DNA from: Opitutus sp.
GTDB lineage: Bacteria > Verrucomicrobiota > Verrucomicrobiae > Opitutales > Opitutaceae
Length of the DNA stretch: 20,536 bases
Assembly: GCA_009695065.1 (NCBI GenBank)
Contig: SIBR01000055.1
Location: 1-20,536 of the forward strand
Reading direction: 5' to 3'
In this document: positions 1-9,114 of the stretch, one piece after another
Position numbering within the stretch: position 1 is the stretch's first letter
Layout: the number at the start of each line of letters is the position of its first letter
Program-made: the position numbers and the translations under genes
Notes under the pieces: generated by a model
Database searches by the model: none
Told to the model about the DNA's origin: nothing
Seen by the model: only the letters and a program-made list of their open reading frames with translations

Positions 1-9
1 GCCGTAACG

Positions 10-141
10 ATTCAGTCCAGGTGGAGCGGCTTGACCTCAAGCCGCTGAACGTGAGAGGGACCGGGCCAAAGCGAGTTGAGGTCAACTCGCTCCACCTTTC
101 AGTGGTTTCGTTTTCGGAGCAGAAACGAGGTTCGACTGCAT
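10..141. repeat. Palindromic MITE-like element E1
   Basis: A ~132 bp non-coding element. Its ends are near-inverted repeats: ATTCAGTC at 10-17 and GACTGCAT at 134-141, one mismatch. Inside, positions 26-45 form a self-palindrome with centre CC (arms GCGGCTTGA/TCAAGCCGC). Positions 71-90 form a second self-palindrome with centre GG (arms GCGAGTTGA/TCAACTCGC). The two halves, with flanking AGGTGGA (19-25) and TCCACCT (91-97), are also complementary to each other with two mismatches. The DNA can therefore fold as two hairpins or as one long hairpin. The right tail at 115-138 matches the tail of element E2 at 16934-16957 in 19 of 24 positions. No coding content is seen. REP/MITE behaviour is inferred. 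Confidence 0.7.
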
Positions 142-194
142 GGACACGGATAAGACGCTGCGCCTCGGACCACGGGACAAGGGATCACAGACAA

Positions 195-377
195 CCGGAC
201 TTTCCCGGACTTCGCCAAATGAAGGACAAGGTCCTCGCGTTCGTCGCGCTGCTGGGACCAAATGAAACCGGCGAAGTCACCTTCACCGCACCGACCAAAC
301 CCGGTGAATATCCCTTTCTCTGCAGTTTTCCCGCTCACTGCCTGATTGGCATGAAGGGCGTGTTGGTGGTGAAATAA
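195..377 (+). pseudogene. 3' remnant of an azurin/plastocyanin-like cupredoxin gene
   Basis: The reading frame ending at the TAA at 375-377 encodes the last two strands and copper loop of a cupredoxin: a VLAFVALLGPNE strand, then VTFTAPTKPGEYPFLC, then C-x4-H-x4-M and the closing GVLVV strand. The Cys, His and Met are three of the four type-1 copper ligands. The N-terminal His ligand and about two thirds of the usual ~130-residue domain are missing. In-frame sequence upstream of about 195 does not resemble a cupredoxin and runs into element E1. Such domains occur in PVC-group secreted electron-transfer proteins, alone or at the end of larger oxidoreductases. The break lies between the end of E1 (141) and about 195. 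An ATG at 220 could start a 52-residue peptide, but it could not bind copper normally. The homology of 195-220 is uncertain. Confidence 0.6.
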
Positions 378-423
378 TTGCTCCGGCCGATCATTCCGAT
401 TCGCAACCGAGCTGAGCCGTTTA

Positions 424-2052
424 TCAGCGCCCGTGCCCGACGCCCCACGGCGAAAACGTTAGCACCACCGCGAGCCACACGATCCCAAGCGCGGCGAGGG
501 TCAGCCGATACGTGCGGCGCTCTCCCGGGGTCATCGACGTTCCGGCCGCGGCCGCGGTGAGGTCGGCGACTTCGGCTGCGCCCGCGTTGGGGCCGCCACC
601 GCGGCTGGCAAGCGCCATCGTCACGGCGCACACGAGCGTGATCACGAAGCCACAATTCAACGCGCTGCGCAGGTAACGCGGGAGTTGCGCGACGATTTCA
701 GGCTTGCCCAGGATCCAAAAAGTAATCGCACCGAGCACCGCGCCCGTCGTGAGCGTCGCCACCGCCCCGCGCGCCGTCGCCCGTCGCGTGAAGATACCCG
801 CCACGACGCACACGAACACCGGTGGCGCGAGCAGCGACCAGAGTTGGACGAGGTAACCGTAGACCCCCTTGAACTGTCTGATTCCCGGCGCGAGCGTCGC
901 GCACAGCACCAGCACACCCACCATCACACCGCGGCCCATCCGCACGCGTGCCGGCTCGGAGAGTTTCGGGGCGAACCGCAGCACAAAATCATACGAGACC
1001 ATCGACGCCGAGGCCGAGAGCCCGGCTGCCACCGTGCCCAGAATCGCCGCGAGCAAACCTGCCAGCACGAGGCCCGCGAGACCCGACGGCACGTAGCTCG
1101 ACACCAGTCGCGCATAGACTTGATCCGGATGCGCGAGGCCGGGGAGCAGTTTTGCCGCGATCACGCCCGGCGCCGCGATGATGAACAGCGCGAGGATCTT
1201 CAAAAACGCCGCGAACAGCGCCCCCATCTTCGAATGAAACACGCTTCGGGCCGCGAGCGCGCGCTGCACATAATCATGATCCGTGCAGTGCCCGTGCACC
1301 GCGAGCACGAGACCACCCGTGATCATCGGCAGCCAGCCAAACGCGTGGTCCCACGGCAGCACCACTGTCCAGAGGCTGTTGCCCGCCGGGCTGGTGGTGG
1401 GCAGCACCGCCGCCCAACCGCCCGCCGCCGAAAGCGTCACGCCAAACGTAATCGCACCACCGAGGATGAGCAGCGATGACTGCATAAGATCAGTCCAAAG
1501 CACCGAGCGGAGGCCGCCGAAAATCGTATAGGTGCCCGCCGCCACTGCGATCACCGCCACGGCCAGGTTGAACTGCAGCGGCGAACTCAATCCCAGCAAC
1601 TCCGTCAGCACCGTTGCGCCGGCATAGAGCGCGCTCGCGATGCTGGCCGCCAGAATCATCACGATATTGATTGCCGAAACAAACATCCGCGTGCCCGGGC
1701 TGTAGCGTCGTTCAAAAAATTCCGGTGCCGTGCGCAGCTTCAGCGACAGGTAGACATCCACGAAAAACACCGCGAGCAGCGCGAAGCAAGACGCCCCCAC
1801 GAGCTGAAACGCCCCCGCCGCAATGCCGATGGTGTAGGCAAGCCCCGCCTGACCGACAAATTGCTGGCTCGAGATATTGGCCGAGAACATCGACGCCCCG
1901 ATCACCGGCCAGGTCGCTTCACGGTCCGCGAGGAAGAGCGCCTCGGTGCTGCGGATTTTTTTCCGCCCAAACCACAGGCCCAACGCAATCGTCAGGAAAA
2001 AATACGTGGCGACAATGGCGCCATCGAGCGGAGTGATGCGGAGGGAATTCAT
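424..2052 (-). CDS. Sodium:solute symporter (SSS/SGLT family)
   Basis: Encodes 542 residues with about 13-14 hydrophobic segments, the usual size for the SSS (SGLT/PutP) family of Na+-driven inner-membrane symporters. Visible signatures are an N-terminal helix followed by a STEALFLADR-like loop (family style STxDYFLAGR), GASMFSANISSQQFVGQAG in the first unwound-helix region, TIFGGLRSVLWTDLMQ, GHCTDHDYVQRALAA (SGLT WCTDQ-x-VQR-like) and GLSASASMVSYDF. The start is taken at the ATG at 2052 because a further 35 codons upstream lie inside the sulfatase gene and are not family-like. This ATG overlaps the sulfatase TGA as ATGA, so the two are probably translationally coupled. The substrate cannot be read from sequence. 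The sulfatase partner suggests a sugar, sulfated sugar or other organic anion. No clear terminator hairpin follows the TGA at 424-426. Confidence 0.93.
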   Translation of the reverse strand: MNSLRITPLDGAIVATYFFLTIALGLWFGRKKIRSTEALFLADREATWPVIGASMFSANISSQQFVGQAGLAYTIGIAAGAFQLVGASCFALLAVFFVDVYLSLKLRTAPEFFERRYSPGTRMFVSAINIVMILAASIASALYAGATVLTELLGLSSPLQFNLAVAVIAVAAGTYTIFGGLRSVLWTDLMQSSLLILGGAITFGVTLSAAGGWAAVLPTTSPAGNSLWTVVLPWDHAFGWLPMITGGLVLAVHGHCTDHDYVQRALAARSVFHSKMGALFAAFLKILALFIIAAPGVIAAKLLPGLAHPDQVYARLVSSYVPSGLAGLVLAGLLAAILGTVAAGLSASASMVSYDFVLRFAPKLSEPARVRMGRGVMVGVLVLCATLAPGIRQFKGVYGYLVQLWSLLAPPVFVCVVAGIFTRRATARGAVATLTTGAVLGAITFWILGKPEIVAQLPRYLRSALNCGFVITLVCAVTMALASRGGGPNAGAAEVADLTAAAAGTSMTPGERRTYRLTLAALGIVWLAVVLTFSPWGVGHGR

Positions 2053-3395
2053 GAGCCAAACCAACGGTCGCCGTTCGCCGACTGCCACGCCTCCAGTCGC
2101 GCGCGCAGGTCCGCGATGCGTGCCGCCTGCTGCGAGTCGCCCACGAGATCGCGGCACTCGTCTGGATCCGTGGCCAAATCGAAGAGCTGCACGCGCTCGG
2201 CGTCACCGACCCGGTAGACGATTAATTTCCACCGCCCGTCCGTCACCATGCGCTGTTTGTCCATGTAGACCGAGCACACCGACTCCCTCCCGCCACCGTT
2301 GCCCGCCAGCGCCGGCACGCGACTCCGGCTGTCGAGCCCGGCCGGTGCCGCGACGCCCGCGAGTTCGCAGAGGGTGGCATAAAGATCGAGCGGATGAATC
2401 AGGGCCTCGCAGCGCCGCGCCATGGGCACACCCGGGCCTGCGACGATCAGCGGCACGCGCACGCTGGGCTCGTAGAGGTTCTGTTTTCCGAGCAGGCCGT
2501 GACTGCCGAGCGCCAGTCCATGGTCGGAGACATAGACCACCAGCGTATTGTCCTCCTGCCCGGTCTCACGCAGCGCCGCCAGCACGCGGCCGATGCACGC
2601 ATCGTGGTGCGAAATCATCCCGTAGTAATCCGCGAGATGTTCGCGCACGACGTCGGGCGAAAGCGGCCTTGGCGCCAATCGCTCGTCGCGGACGTCGAGT
2701 TCACCGTTGTCGAAACCGTGGTCAGGCCGAAAGTTTGTCGGCAGCGGAATCAGCGCCGCATCGTAGCGCGCGCGAAAAGCGGCCGGGGGCGTCCGCGGAT
2801 CGTGCGGTGACGTCAGCGCGACCCAGGCGAAGAACGGTCTCTCCCTTCCGCGCTCCCGCACGAATTTTTCCGCCGCGCCGCAAAAGATCTCCGACGAAAA
2901 ACCGTCGCCGACCCGTGCAGGCTCCCCGCGGCGAATTTCCCCGAGGTCGCGGACGGGCACCGCGGTATGGTCGCACATGCCGCCGTGAAAAATCTCCCGC
3001 CCGCTCTCAAACGAGCGCAGCAGCGCTGGCAGGTCGTTGTGCCATTTGCCGGTGACAAACGTCTCGTAACCCGCCCCGCGCAATCGCTCCGGCAGCGTGC
3101 ATGCGTCCTCCGGCAGCCGGACCTCAAAAATCGGTCCCGGGGCGAGCTTTGGCTCGGCATCGGCGCGAAACACCCCGTTGCCCGTCAACAGGCACGCCCG
3201 CGACGGCGCGCACACCGCCGGCATGAGACTGCCCTGAATCGTCGCCCGCGTGAACGCCGTGCCGCGCCGCACGAGTCCGTCGAGCACGGGCGTCTGGACC
3301 GTCGCGTGGCCGAGCGCGCCGATGGCATCCGCGCGGTGGTCGTCGACCACCACGAAGAGAATGTTGGGGCGCGAAATGGCTTCGCCAAGGGACAT
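2049..3395 (-). CDS. Type I (formylglycine-dependent) sulfatase, no visible signal peptide
   Basis: Encodes a 448-residue sulfatase of the alkaline-phosphatase superfamily, which hydrolyses sulfate esters. RPNILFVVVDD at residues 9-19 carries the first metal-binding aspartates. VCAPSRACLLTG contains the CxPSR motif, with Cys62 the predicted formylglycine. GKWHN (about 116-120), SPHDP (about 215) and SDHG (about 306) supply further active-site residues. The ATG at 3395 is chosen because it lies just before the conserved RPNIL strand. An upstream TTG at 3443 would add only a non-hydrophobic 16 residues. Neither start gives a signal peptide, so the enzyme is probably cytoplasmic, unlike most periplasmic sulfatases of polysaccharide-degrading bacteria. 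The symporter gene follows with a 4 bp overlap and the giant CotH gene lies 117 bp upstream on the same strand. The substrate class (carbohydrate, choline or aryl sulfate) is unresolved. Confidence 0.93.
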   Translation of the reverse strand: MSLGEAISRPNILFVVVDDHRADAIGALGHATVQTPVLDGLVRRGTAFTRATIQGSLMPAVCAPSRACLLTGNGVFRADAEPKLAPGPIFEVRLPEDACTLPERLRGAGYETFVTGKWHNDLPALLRSFESGREIFHGGMCDHTAVPVRDLGEIRRGEPARVGDGFSSEIFCGAAEKFVRERGRERPFFAWVALTSPHDPRTPPAAFRARYDAALIPLPTNFRPDHGFDNGELDVRDERLAPRPLSPDVVREHLADYYGMISHHDACIGRVLAALRETGQEDNTLVVYVSDHGLALGSHGLLGKQNLYEPSVRVPLIVAGPGVPMARRCEALIHPLDLYATLCELAGVAAPAGLDSRSRVPALAGNGGGRESVCSVYMDKQRMVTDGRWKLIVYRVGDAERVQLFDLATDPDECRDLVGDSQQAARIADLRARLEAWQSANGDRWFGS

Positions 3396-3512
3396 GCCAC
3401 CAAGGTGTGTCGGTCCTTGCGGTGCAAAACAAGGCTGACTCAACTGAAACGCTTAAGTGAACTGGCAACCCCGCACGACCCCCAAGCCTATCGCCCGGCG
3501 CGGCGCGAACCT

Positions 3513-6500
3513 TTAGAAAACCTCGTAAACTTCGATCAACGCTTCGCCGGTGCCGTTGTTCACTCCTGATACTTGGATGGTGTAGGTGCCGCCGGCCGGT
3601 AGCGTGACCAAGAGTGCGGCGTCCCGGCTCGCCGCCGCCAGGGGGAAGGCGCCGACTTGGACAAACGTCGACGCCAGCGCGGCGGTCCAGTTGTCATTGG
3701 AAGCGACGGTCACGCCTCGGCCATCGATCAACCTGAGGGTGGGATCGGCCAACGGACCTTGCACGCCGAACGTCGCGAGCGTCGGGCCGACGGCGCGGAT
3801 TAGGACCTGTTTGCTGCCGGCACCGGAGATGGTGAATCCGGCGATGAGAATGTCGGCGCCCGTGCCCACGCGATTGCGGGCGGAGAGGTTGACCAGCCGG
3901 GGCGAGGTGCCGCCGGCGGTATCGTACGCTTCGACCAAAATCACTCCGGCCCCGGTGCCCGAGGCTCGCACCGTAAAGGCGCCCGTGAGCGCCAGGCTCA
4001 ACGCCGCGTCCTTGGAACCGACGGTAAACCCAAACGCGCCCACCGACGCAAAGGTGCTGGCGAGCGAACCCGGCCAATCGTCGTTGGTGGCGGTCGGAGC
4101 CGTGCTGCCGCTGGTAAAGAGTTCCAGCTTTGGGTCGGCCAGGCCGCTCAGTCCAAAGGCCGCCAACGCGGGACCGGCGGCCCGAATGAGCACGTTCTTG
4201 GTGCCGCCGCTCACGGCGGCACCAAGGATAACCGTCTGCCCGGCGCCCAGGGTCGTGCGCACGGACAGATTCGAAAGCGCGCTCCCGGTGACGACGTCCA
4301 GTTTCGCCGACGCACTTACGACGGAGCCACCGGCATTCGAAACGACCAACGAGTAGATGCCGAGGTTCGACGGTGTCGCGCCGTTCAGCGCCAACGTGGC
4401 TCTCGTGGCGCCTTCGACCGGCGCTCCGTCTTTCATCCACTGATACCAGAGCAATCCGGTCCCGGTCCCGGAAGCCGCGAGAATCGCGTTGGTCCCGAAA
4501 AGGACGGTCTGAGCGTTGGGCTGCGCTGTGATCAGCGGGGTGGGTGGAGCGGGAGTCGCCTTGGTCAGCGCAACCGGAGGACTCGCGTGCCAGCTGCTCG
4601 CGAGCGTGTGATTCGGGTTGGCGAACGGATTGTTGAGCACGAGGCTGAAGCCGTTGCCATCCGCCTCACTCGGCCAGGGGGAGGAGTCGCGATAGGTGAA
4701 TTGTTTGATGATCGTGCCATTCGCGGCGCGGACGATCAGTTGTTCTCCGCCGTTGGAGAGGTTTCCCGCAAAAGCACCTGCCACCACGGGCTGCACTCCT
4801 GGCTCCAGCCGGGCCGCGAAACCGGCGGTGTTCTCCGCGACGATAATCCGTCCGCCGGGTGGCAGGATGCGCAACGCCGGCGTCAGGGTGCTGAAATCGA
4901 ACACGACCGCGTCTTCGAGTTTCACGCCGCTGAGATCGACGCCTTGGGTGCGGGAGATGTTCATCAGCTCGATAAACTCGAAGTCGTTTCCATTGTTGAA
5001 TCCGGCCGTCACTTCGGCCGGCGTCGGATCGGAAGGGTGATAATGGAACTCGCTGACGACGAGGTTCGCCGCGCTCGCGGGCACCGCGTCCGAGACAAAA
5101 GTCGCCTCGGTCAGCGGGGACCAGATGGCACCATTCTTGATCCGGGTGCGGACGGTGTGGGCGCCGGGAGTCGTCAGGGCGATGGCGGGGCCGGGTGCCG
5201 ACACGGTCTGGCCGACGATGCGGAGATCGAACCGCAGGTCGGAGTAGTCGTTTCTCGGATACGCGTTCGTCGGATTGGGCGGGAAGGCGTAGATCGCCTG
5301 GTGGACTTCGACGGCAAGGGTGTTGACGCCCTCCTTCAGGAGCGCCCGATCGAATGGCACGGCGACAAACATCGTCTCGGTTCCAAGGTAGTTGTTGCCC
5401 GGATCGATGGGCCCGAGCGCCTCCTGCCCGTAGGTGGCCGGGGTGGGGGCGAGGGGATAGTTGACGCGCGCGGCCTCGACGCCGTTCAGATAGATGACGG
5501 CGCCGTCGTCCGCCATGATTTCAAAAAAGACGTTCGTCAGGCCGGTGGTACCGGTGGCGTTGAACGTCGAGCGGAAGTAGGCGGGGCCGGGTTCGGCATC
5601 GGCCGCCGTGTAGTTGGGCGCGACGGGAGAGAGGTTCGTGGTCAGGCCGGTCGTCTCGCCGTAACCGAGCGGCGCGGCGCCCGCGCTCCAGACGCTGTCG
5701 GCGTAGGCCGGGGCGGTCCACGCTAGTCCACCGGCATCGGCGGCCGGCGCGGCGGCAGGTAGCAGCCATTTCCACGATTGTCCGTCCGTAAGGATCGTGG
5801 ACGCCGAAACGGTGCCGGTGGTCGTGGTGAGGGCGGACCCATCGAGCGCGCTTCCGACCTGCCGAGGATCCGCTCCATCGATCGTGTAGTAGGTGGTGCC
5901 GCCGGCGGGGTTCGGATTGTTGAGGTGGAATTGGAATCCGGTCGGTACATTGCCGCCGTATTGCGGCCGTCCCGTGAGGCCATCAATCAACTCGGTGGGT
6001 TTGAGTCGGGGCACGAGGGTCGTCGGGCCGACGGCCTGCGGCGCGCCGTCCAGCCACTCCAATCGTTCGGCGAGCCACGATTTGAGGGCATCGACCTCCT
6101 GCCGCCAGGTCGTGCGATTGACCTGGCCGGCCTGACCGCCGCTGAAGGAGTTGGTGCCGAGGACGGGATACTTCCGGTAGTGCCGTGCGGCGGGCACTTG
6201 AATGGCCATGGTGGCGGTGTTCGCGGTGTTGACGATATCCGCGCGGCTGCCCTCCGTGAGCTGCGTGTAGACCGCCTCGATCCGGTCGAAGAGCGTGTCC
6301 TTCGAAAAGTGCGAGCGCCGCAACGCGGTCCAGCGGTTCCAATAGCGATCGTTGAACTCGGGGTCGTCGTCGAGCCGCGTGTAATACGTGTAGTTCGAGC
6401 CCACCGTCCACCACTTCATGCCAAATGTGGCGTTGGAATACCCATAGTTTGAGTTTCCCAGACTGCGGTCGGCATCCCAGAATGGGAATGCGGTCATCGG

Positions 6501-9053
6501 CCCGTTGCGGTCTTTGGAAAAGTAGTAGCTGAACACGTAAGCATCGACCTCTTTGCACAGCTCGAGCCAGAGGGTCCGGTCGATGAAGCTACGCTCATGG
6601 ATCCATTTCCCGTAGTAGTTCGCGCTGGCGGGTTGGTTGAAGTCGGGCGCGGCGAGGGCGGTCGTCATGCGATTCAGCCAGCCGACCAGGGCGTTCGCCT
6701 GCGTGGCGGTGACGGGTTCGGGGTCGGCGATGTCGTAGTCCCGGCTCGAGCCCGGGATGGCGGGATTGGACGCGGCGTTGATTTTGTAGTCGTAGGGCAG
6801 CTTGTCGTTTTTGAAAATAAAGCCGCCGTTGATCAGCGCCGGGTCACTCATGCTGTCGTTGAGTTTGGCCACGTCGATCCGCTCCTTCCCGCGTGAAGGT
6901 TTTTCCATGAGCAGGTAAACGCCGCGGTAGTCGGCGTAGTCGACGGTGCCGTTGCCCTGGTTGAAAAACACCTCGACGTAACGGCTGCGCACGCCTGAGC
7001 CGGGGCCGTTGGCGTCGAGCATGGCCTGCTGCATGAGATAATTTCGCATCAGCGACTTGTCCAGGAGGAGGCTTTGCAAAATCCAATCGCTGTTGCTCGG
7101 CAGGCCCAGGAGCGGCTCGTTGCGATCCTCGTCCGCATCCTCTTGCCAGAACTCCAGTGCATACGGCCGCTCCGCCACGCCGGAGGAGCTTTGGCCGCGC
7201 ACGTGCGTGCCGCCGCGCAGCACTTGATCCGGAGCGTTGGCGAAGCTGGCGCGATTCGTGTCGGGTTTTACGTCATACACCGCGACCTGGGAAAACCGAT
7301 ACGGGCGCAGCCCGAGGGGATTCGTGAGCCCGTCGACATTGCGCAGGTAACTGTCGAGTACGATGACCGGCAGGGTGCTGCTGAACGGCTGCCCCGAGGC
7401 GTTGTAATTGGTCGCCACGTTGATGAGCGTTATGGCGTTGGTGTTGGCGGCGCTGGAGAGCCAGATGAACGCGCGGTTGCCGGTTTTTGACGGCACGTAG
7501 CCCGGAGCGAAGACCCGGGCCTTGACGCAGGCGCCGGTCGCGATGTCGAGCGGGGCGGTGTACCGCGTCGAGGTCTCGGTCGGCTCCGCGGTCGTCAACG
7601 TGTAGCGGATTTCCGCGCCGGCCGGAGCGCCGGTCGGCAATTGCATTCCCAGCGTGAGGGCAGAAGTGATCACCGCGCTCGGCTGATCGGCCAGCGGCAA
7701 TACGCCCGGCTTGAAGAAGACCGGCGCGGCCAAGCGGCGCCCGGCAGCCTGGCGACCGCCATTGGTGGCTCCCGGCGTCGCGATTTCGAAATATCCCGCC
7801 GTCTGAGCCGATCCCAGTCCGCCGAAGGATACGTCCTCCTGCTGTGGGCCGTAGGTCACCGAGTGCGCCGCGGTCGTGCCATCAGCGCGCACGAGCGTCA
7901 GCGTGCCGCCCTCTTTTTGCAGCGTGAAGTTGGTGTGCGGTCGAACATTGGTGAAACGATTCTTGCCTGAGGCAAAAACGATTTGGTGGCCGTAGGCGGG
8001 AATCGTCAGGTTGGGCAACGTGTAGCTGGTGGGCGGCGGAGTCGTGCCAGGCGCGGGAATGGGCGCGCTGTTGTAGTCGAGGCGCCACCCGGTCACGCTG
8101 ACCGGAGAAGCGGTGCCGTTGTAGAGATCGATCCAGTCCGGCGTGTCGCGATCCTCGTCCTCCAGGCCGGAGACGTTGTCCGCCATGATTTCCTCGATGA
8201 CCACTCCGTTCGTGGCGATCGGCGCCACCGGAGAGGTGACGGTGGTGATCGAAAGATCGTCGATGAACACATCCTGCATCAAACCACCCGTGGCGGCATT
8301 GAACGCAAAGTTGCAGCCCACGGTGGGAATGAAGCCCGGCGTCGGTAATTTCTTGAAAATCTCGATGCCATCATAGGTCAGGTCCAGTCCGTTGACCGCA
8401 TCCCAGTGCAGCGTCACGGTGCGGAAGGTCTGGTCGTAGGTGAAGTTGCCGCCGGGGAGATTCGCGGCGAGGAAGTTGCCCACGCTGTTCGCGTCCGCAA
8501 AGACTTCGATGCTCCGGGGATCGGTGGTGGCGTTCTCGAAGGTGTCGAAGTTCACCACCAACCCATAGGCGGCCACGTGTCCGCTCGCTCCGCCCACGCC
8601 GCTCAGCGACGGACCGAAGCTGATGCTGAATGCATCCGCCGGGACCGCTCCGGCGGTTCGATCCATCAGTAACTTCAGTGTGACTGTGAACTCCGTGACC
8701 GCGCCGGTGGCATCGAGCACGGGTAGCACCAGCGCGGCCGCGGCGCTGCCGGTCGCCTTGTCCGCCAGCCGCAGGGCGATGGCTCCGGCGGTGCCGACGC
8801 CCGTCTTCACGATGCCGACATTAATCGTGCCGACCCCATTGGTGTCCTTCCGATTGGAAATCAGGGTCGCATTGGTCGCCACGCCATTGAGCAGGCCTCC
8901 GCTGAAAACGAGCGACGTGTTGATTGCGCCATTCGGCGTGTCGGCCGCCAACGAATTGAAATTGTGGGTGAAGGTTGCGGCGGACAGCGCGGCCGGAATG
9001 ATCGCGGCAAACAGGAACGCGTTCCATCGGGTAGCAGTGGGCAGACGGGGCAT
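3513..9053 (-). CDS. Giant secreted CotH-kinase / lamin-tail-domain (LTD) surface protein
   Basis: Encodes 1846 residues from the ATG at 9053, the first start giving a Sec signal peptide (hydrophobic FLFAAIIPAALSA near residues 13-25). In-frame sequence upstream lies in a transposase remnant and is not protein-like. Domains in order, positions approximate: concanavalin-like lectin domain 27-270; LTD 280-410 (VVIEEIMADN, PDWIDLYNG); chitobiase-C-like beta domain 470-525; CotH kinase domain 555-1010, with LRGGTHVRGQSS near 610, YRGVYLLMEKPSRGKERID, and FPFWDADRSLGN near 855; second chitobiase-C-like motif (YYTIDGADP) near 1053; beta-sandwich with IMADDGAVIYLNGVE 1090-1285; second LTD 1330-1490; Ig-like domain 1498-1588; and two ~120-residue C-terminal repeats at 1591-1709 and 1714-1846. 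CotH proteins are atypical kinases known from spore coats, but this modular form is common in PVC bacteria, where its role is unknown. No PEP-CTERM or LPxTG sorting tail is seen. No Shine-Dalgarno sequence precedes the ATG. Confidence 0.9.
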   Translation of the reverse strand: MPRLPTATRWNAFLFAAIIPAALSAATFTHNFNSLAADTPNGAINTSLVFSGGLLNGVATNATLISNRKDTNGVGTINVGIVKTGVGTAGAIALRLADKATGSAAAALVLPVLDATGAVTEFTVTLKLLMDRTAGAVPADAFSISFGPSLSGVGGASGHVAAYGLVVNFDTFENATTDPRSIEVFADANSVGNFLAANLPGGNFTYDQTFRTVTLHWDAVNGLDLTYDGIEIFKKLPTPGFIPTVGCNFAFNAATGGLMQDVFIDDLSITTVTSPVAPIATNGVVIEEIMADNVSGLEDEDRDTPDWIDLYNGTASPVSVTGWRLDYNSAPIPAPGTTPPPTSYTLPNLTIPAYGHQIVFASGKNRFTNVRPHTNFTLQKEGGTLTLVRADGTTAAHSVTYGPQQEDVSFGGLGSAQTAGYFEIATPGATNGGRQAAGRRLAAPVFFKPGVLPLADQPSAVITSALTLGMQLPTGAPAGAEIRYTLTTAEPTETSTRYTAPLDIATGACVKARVFAPGYVPSKTGNRAFIWLSSAANTNAITLINVATNYNASGQPFSSTLPVIVLDSYLRNVDGLTNPLGLRPYRFSQVAVYDVKPDTNRASFANAPDQVLRGGTHVRGQSSSGVAERPYALEFWQEDADEDRNEPLLGLPSNSDWILQSLLLDKSLMRNYLMQQAMLDANGPGSGVRSRYVEVFFNQGNGTVDYADYRGVYLLMEKPSRGKERIDVAKLNDSMSDPALINGGFIFKNDKLPYDYKINAASNPAIPGSSRDYDIADPEPVTATQANALVGWLNRMTTALAAPDFNQPASANYYGKWIHERSFIDRTLWLELCKEVDAYVFSYYFSKDRNGPMTAFPFWDADRSLGNSNYGYSNATFGMKWWTVGSNYTYYTRLDDDPEFNDRYWNRWTALRRSHFSKDTLFDRIEAVYTQLTEGSRADIVNTANTATMAIQVPAARHYRKYPVLGTNSFSGGQAGQVNRTTWRQEVDALKSWLAERLEWLDGAPQAVGPTTLVPRLKPTELIDGLTGRPQYGGNVPTGFQFHLNNPNPAGGTTYYTIDGADPRQVGSALDGSALTTTTGTVSASTILTDGQSWKWLLPAAAPAADAGGLAWTAPAYADSVWSAGAAPLGYGETTGLTTNLSPVAPNYTAADAEPGPAYFRSTFNATGTTGLTNVFFEIMADDGAVIYLNGVEAARVNYPLAPTPATYGQEALGPIDPGNNYLGTETMFVAVPFDRALLKEGVNTLAVEVHQAIYAFPPNPTNAYPRNDYSDLRFDLRIVGQTVSAPGPAIALTTPGAHTVRTRIKNGAIWSPLTEATFVSDAVPASAANLVVSEFHYHPSDPTPAEVTAGFNNGNDFEFIELMNISRTQGVDLSGVKLEDAVVFDFSTLTPALRILPPGGRIIVAENTAGFAARLEPGVQPVVAGAFAGNLSNGGEQLIVRAANGTIIKQFTYRDSSPWPSEADGNGFSLVLNNPFANPNHTLASSWHASPPVALTKATPAPPTPLITAQPNAQTVLFGTNAILAASGTGTGLLWYQWMKDGAPVEGATRATLALNGATPSNLGIYSLVVSNAGGSVVSASAKLDVVTGSALSNLSVRTTLGAGQTVILGAAVSGGTKNVLIRAAGPALAAFGLSGLADPKLELFTSGSTAPTATNDDWPGSLASTFASVGAFGFTVGSKDAALSLALTGAFTVRASGTGAGVILVEAYDTAGGTSPRLVNLSARNRVGTGADILIAGFTISGAGSKQVLIRAVGPTLATFGVQGPLADPTLRLIDGRGVTVASNDNWTAALASTFVQVGAFPLAAASRDAALLVTLPAGGTYTIQVSGVNNGTGEALIEVYEVF

Positions 9054-9114
9054 GGCTGAAGGGGGGTGGGAGAATTGCAAATCGACTCCCACCCAAACCG
9101 ACGAATCCATCCAA

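Noticed and set aside
1877..3055. A 392-codon plus-strand frame opposite the symporter and sulfatase genes
   Set aside because: It is Arg/Pro/Ser-rich and lies antisense to two genes with strong motifs.
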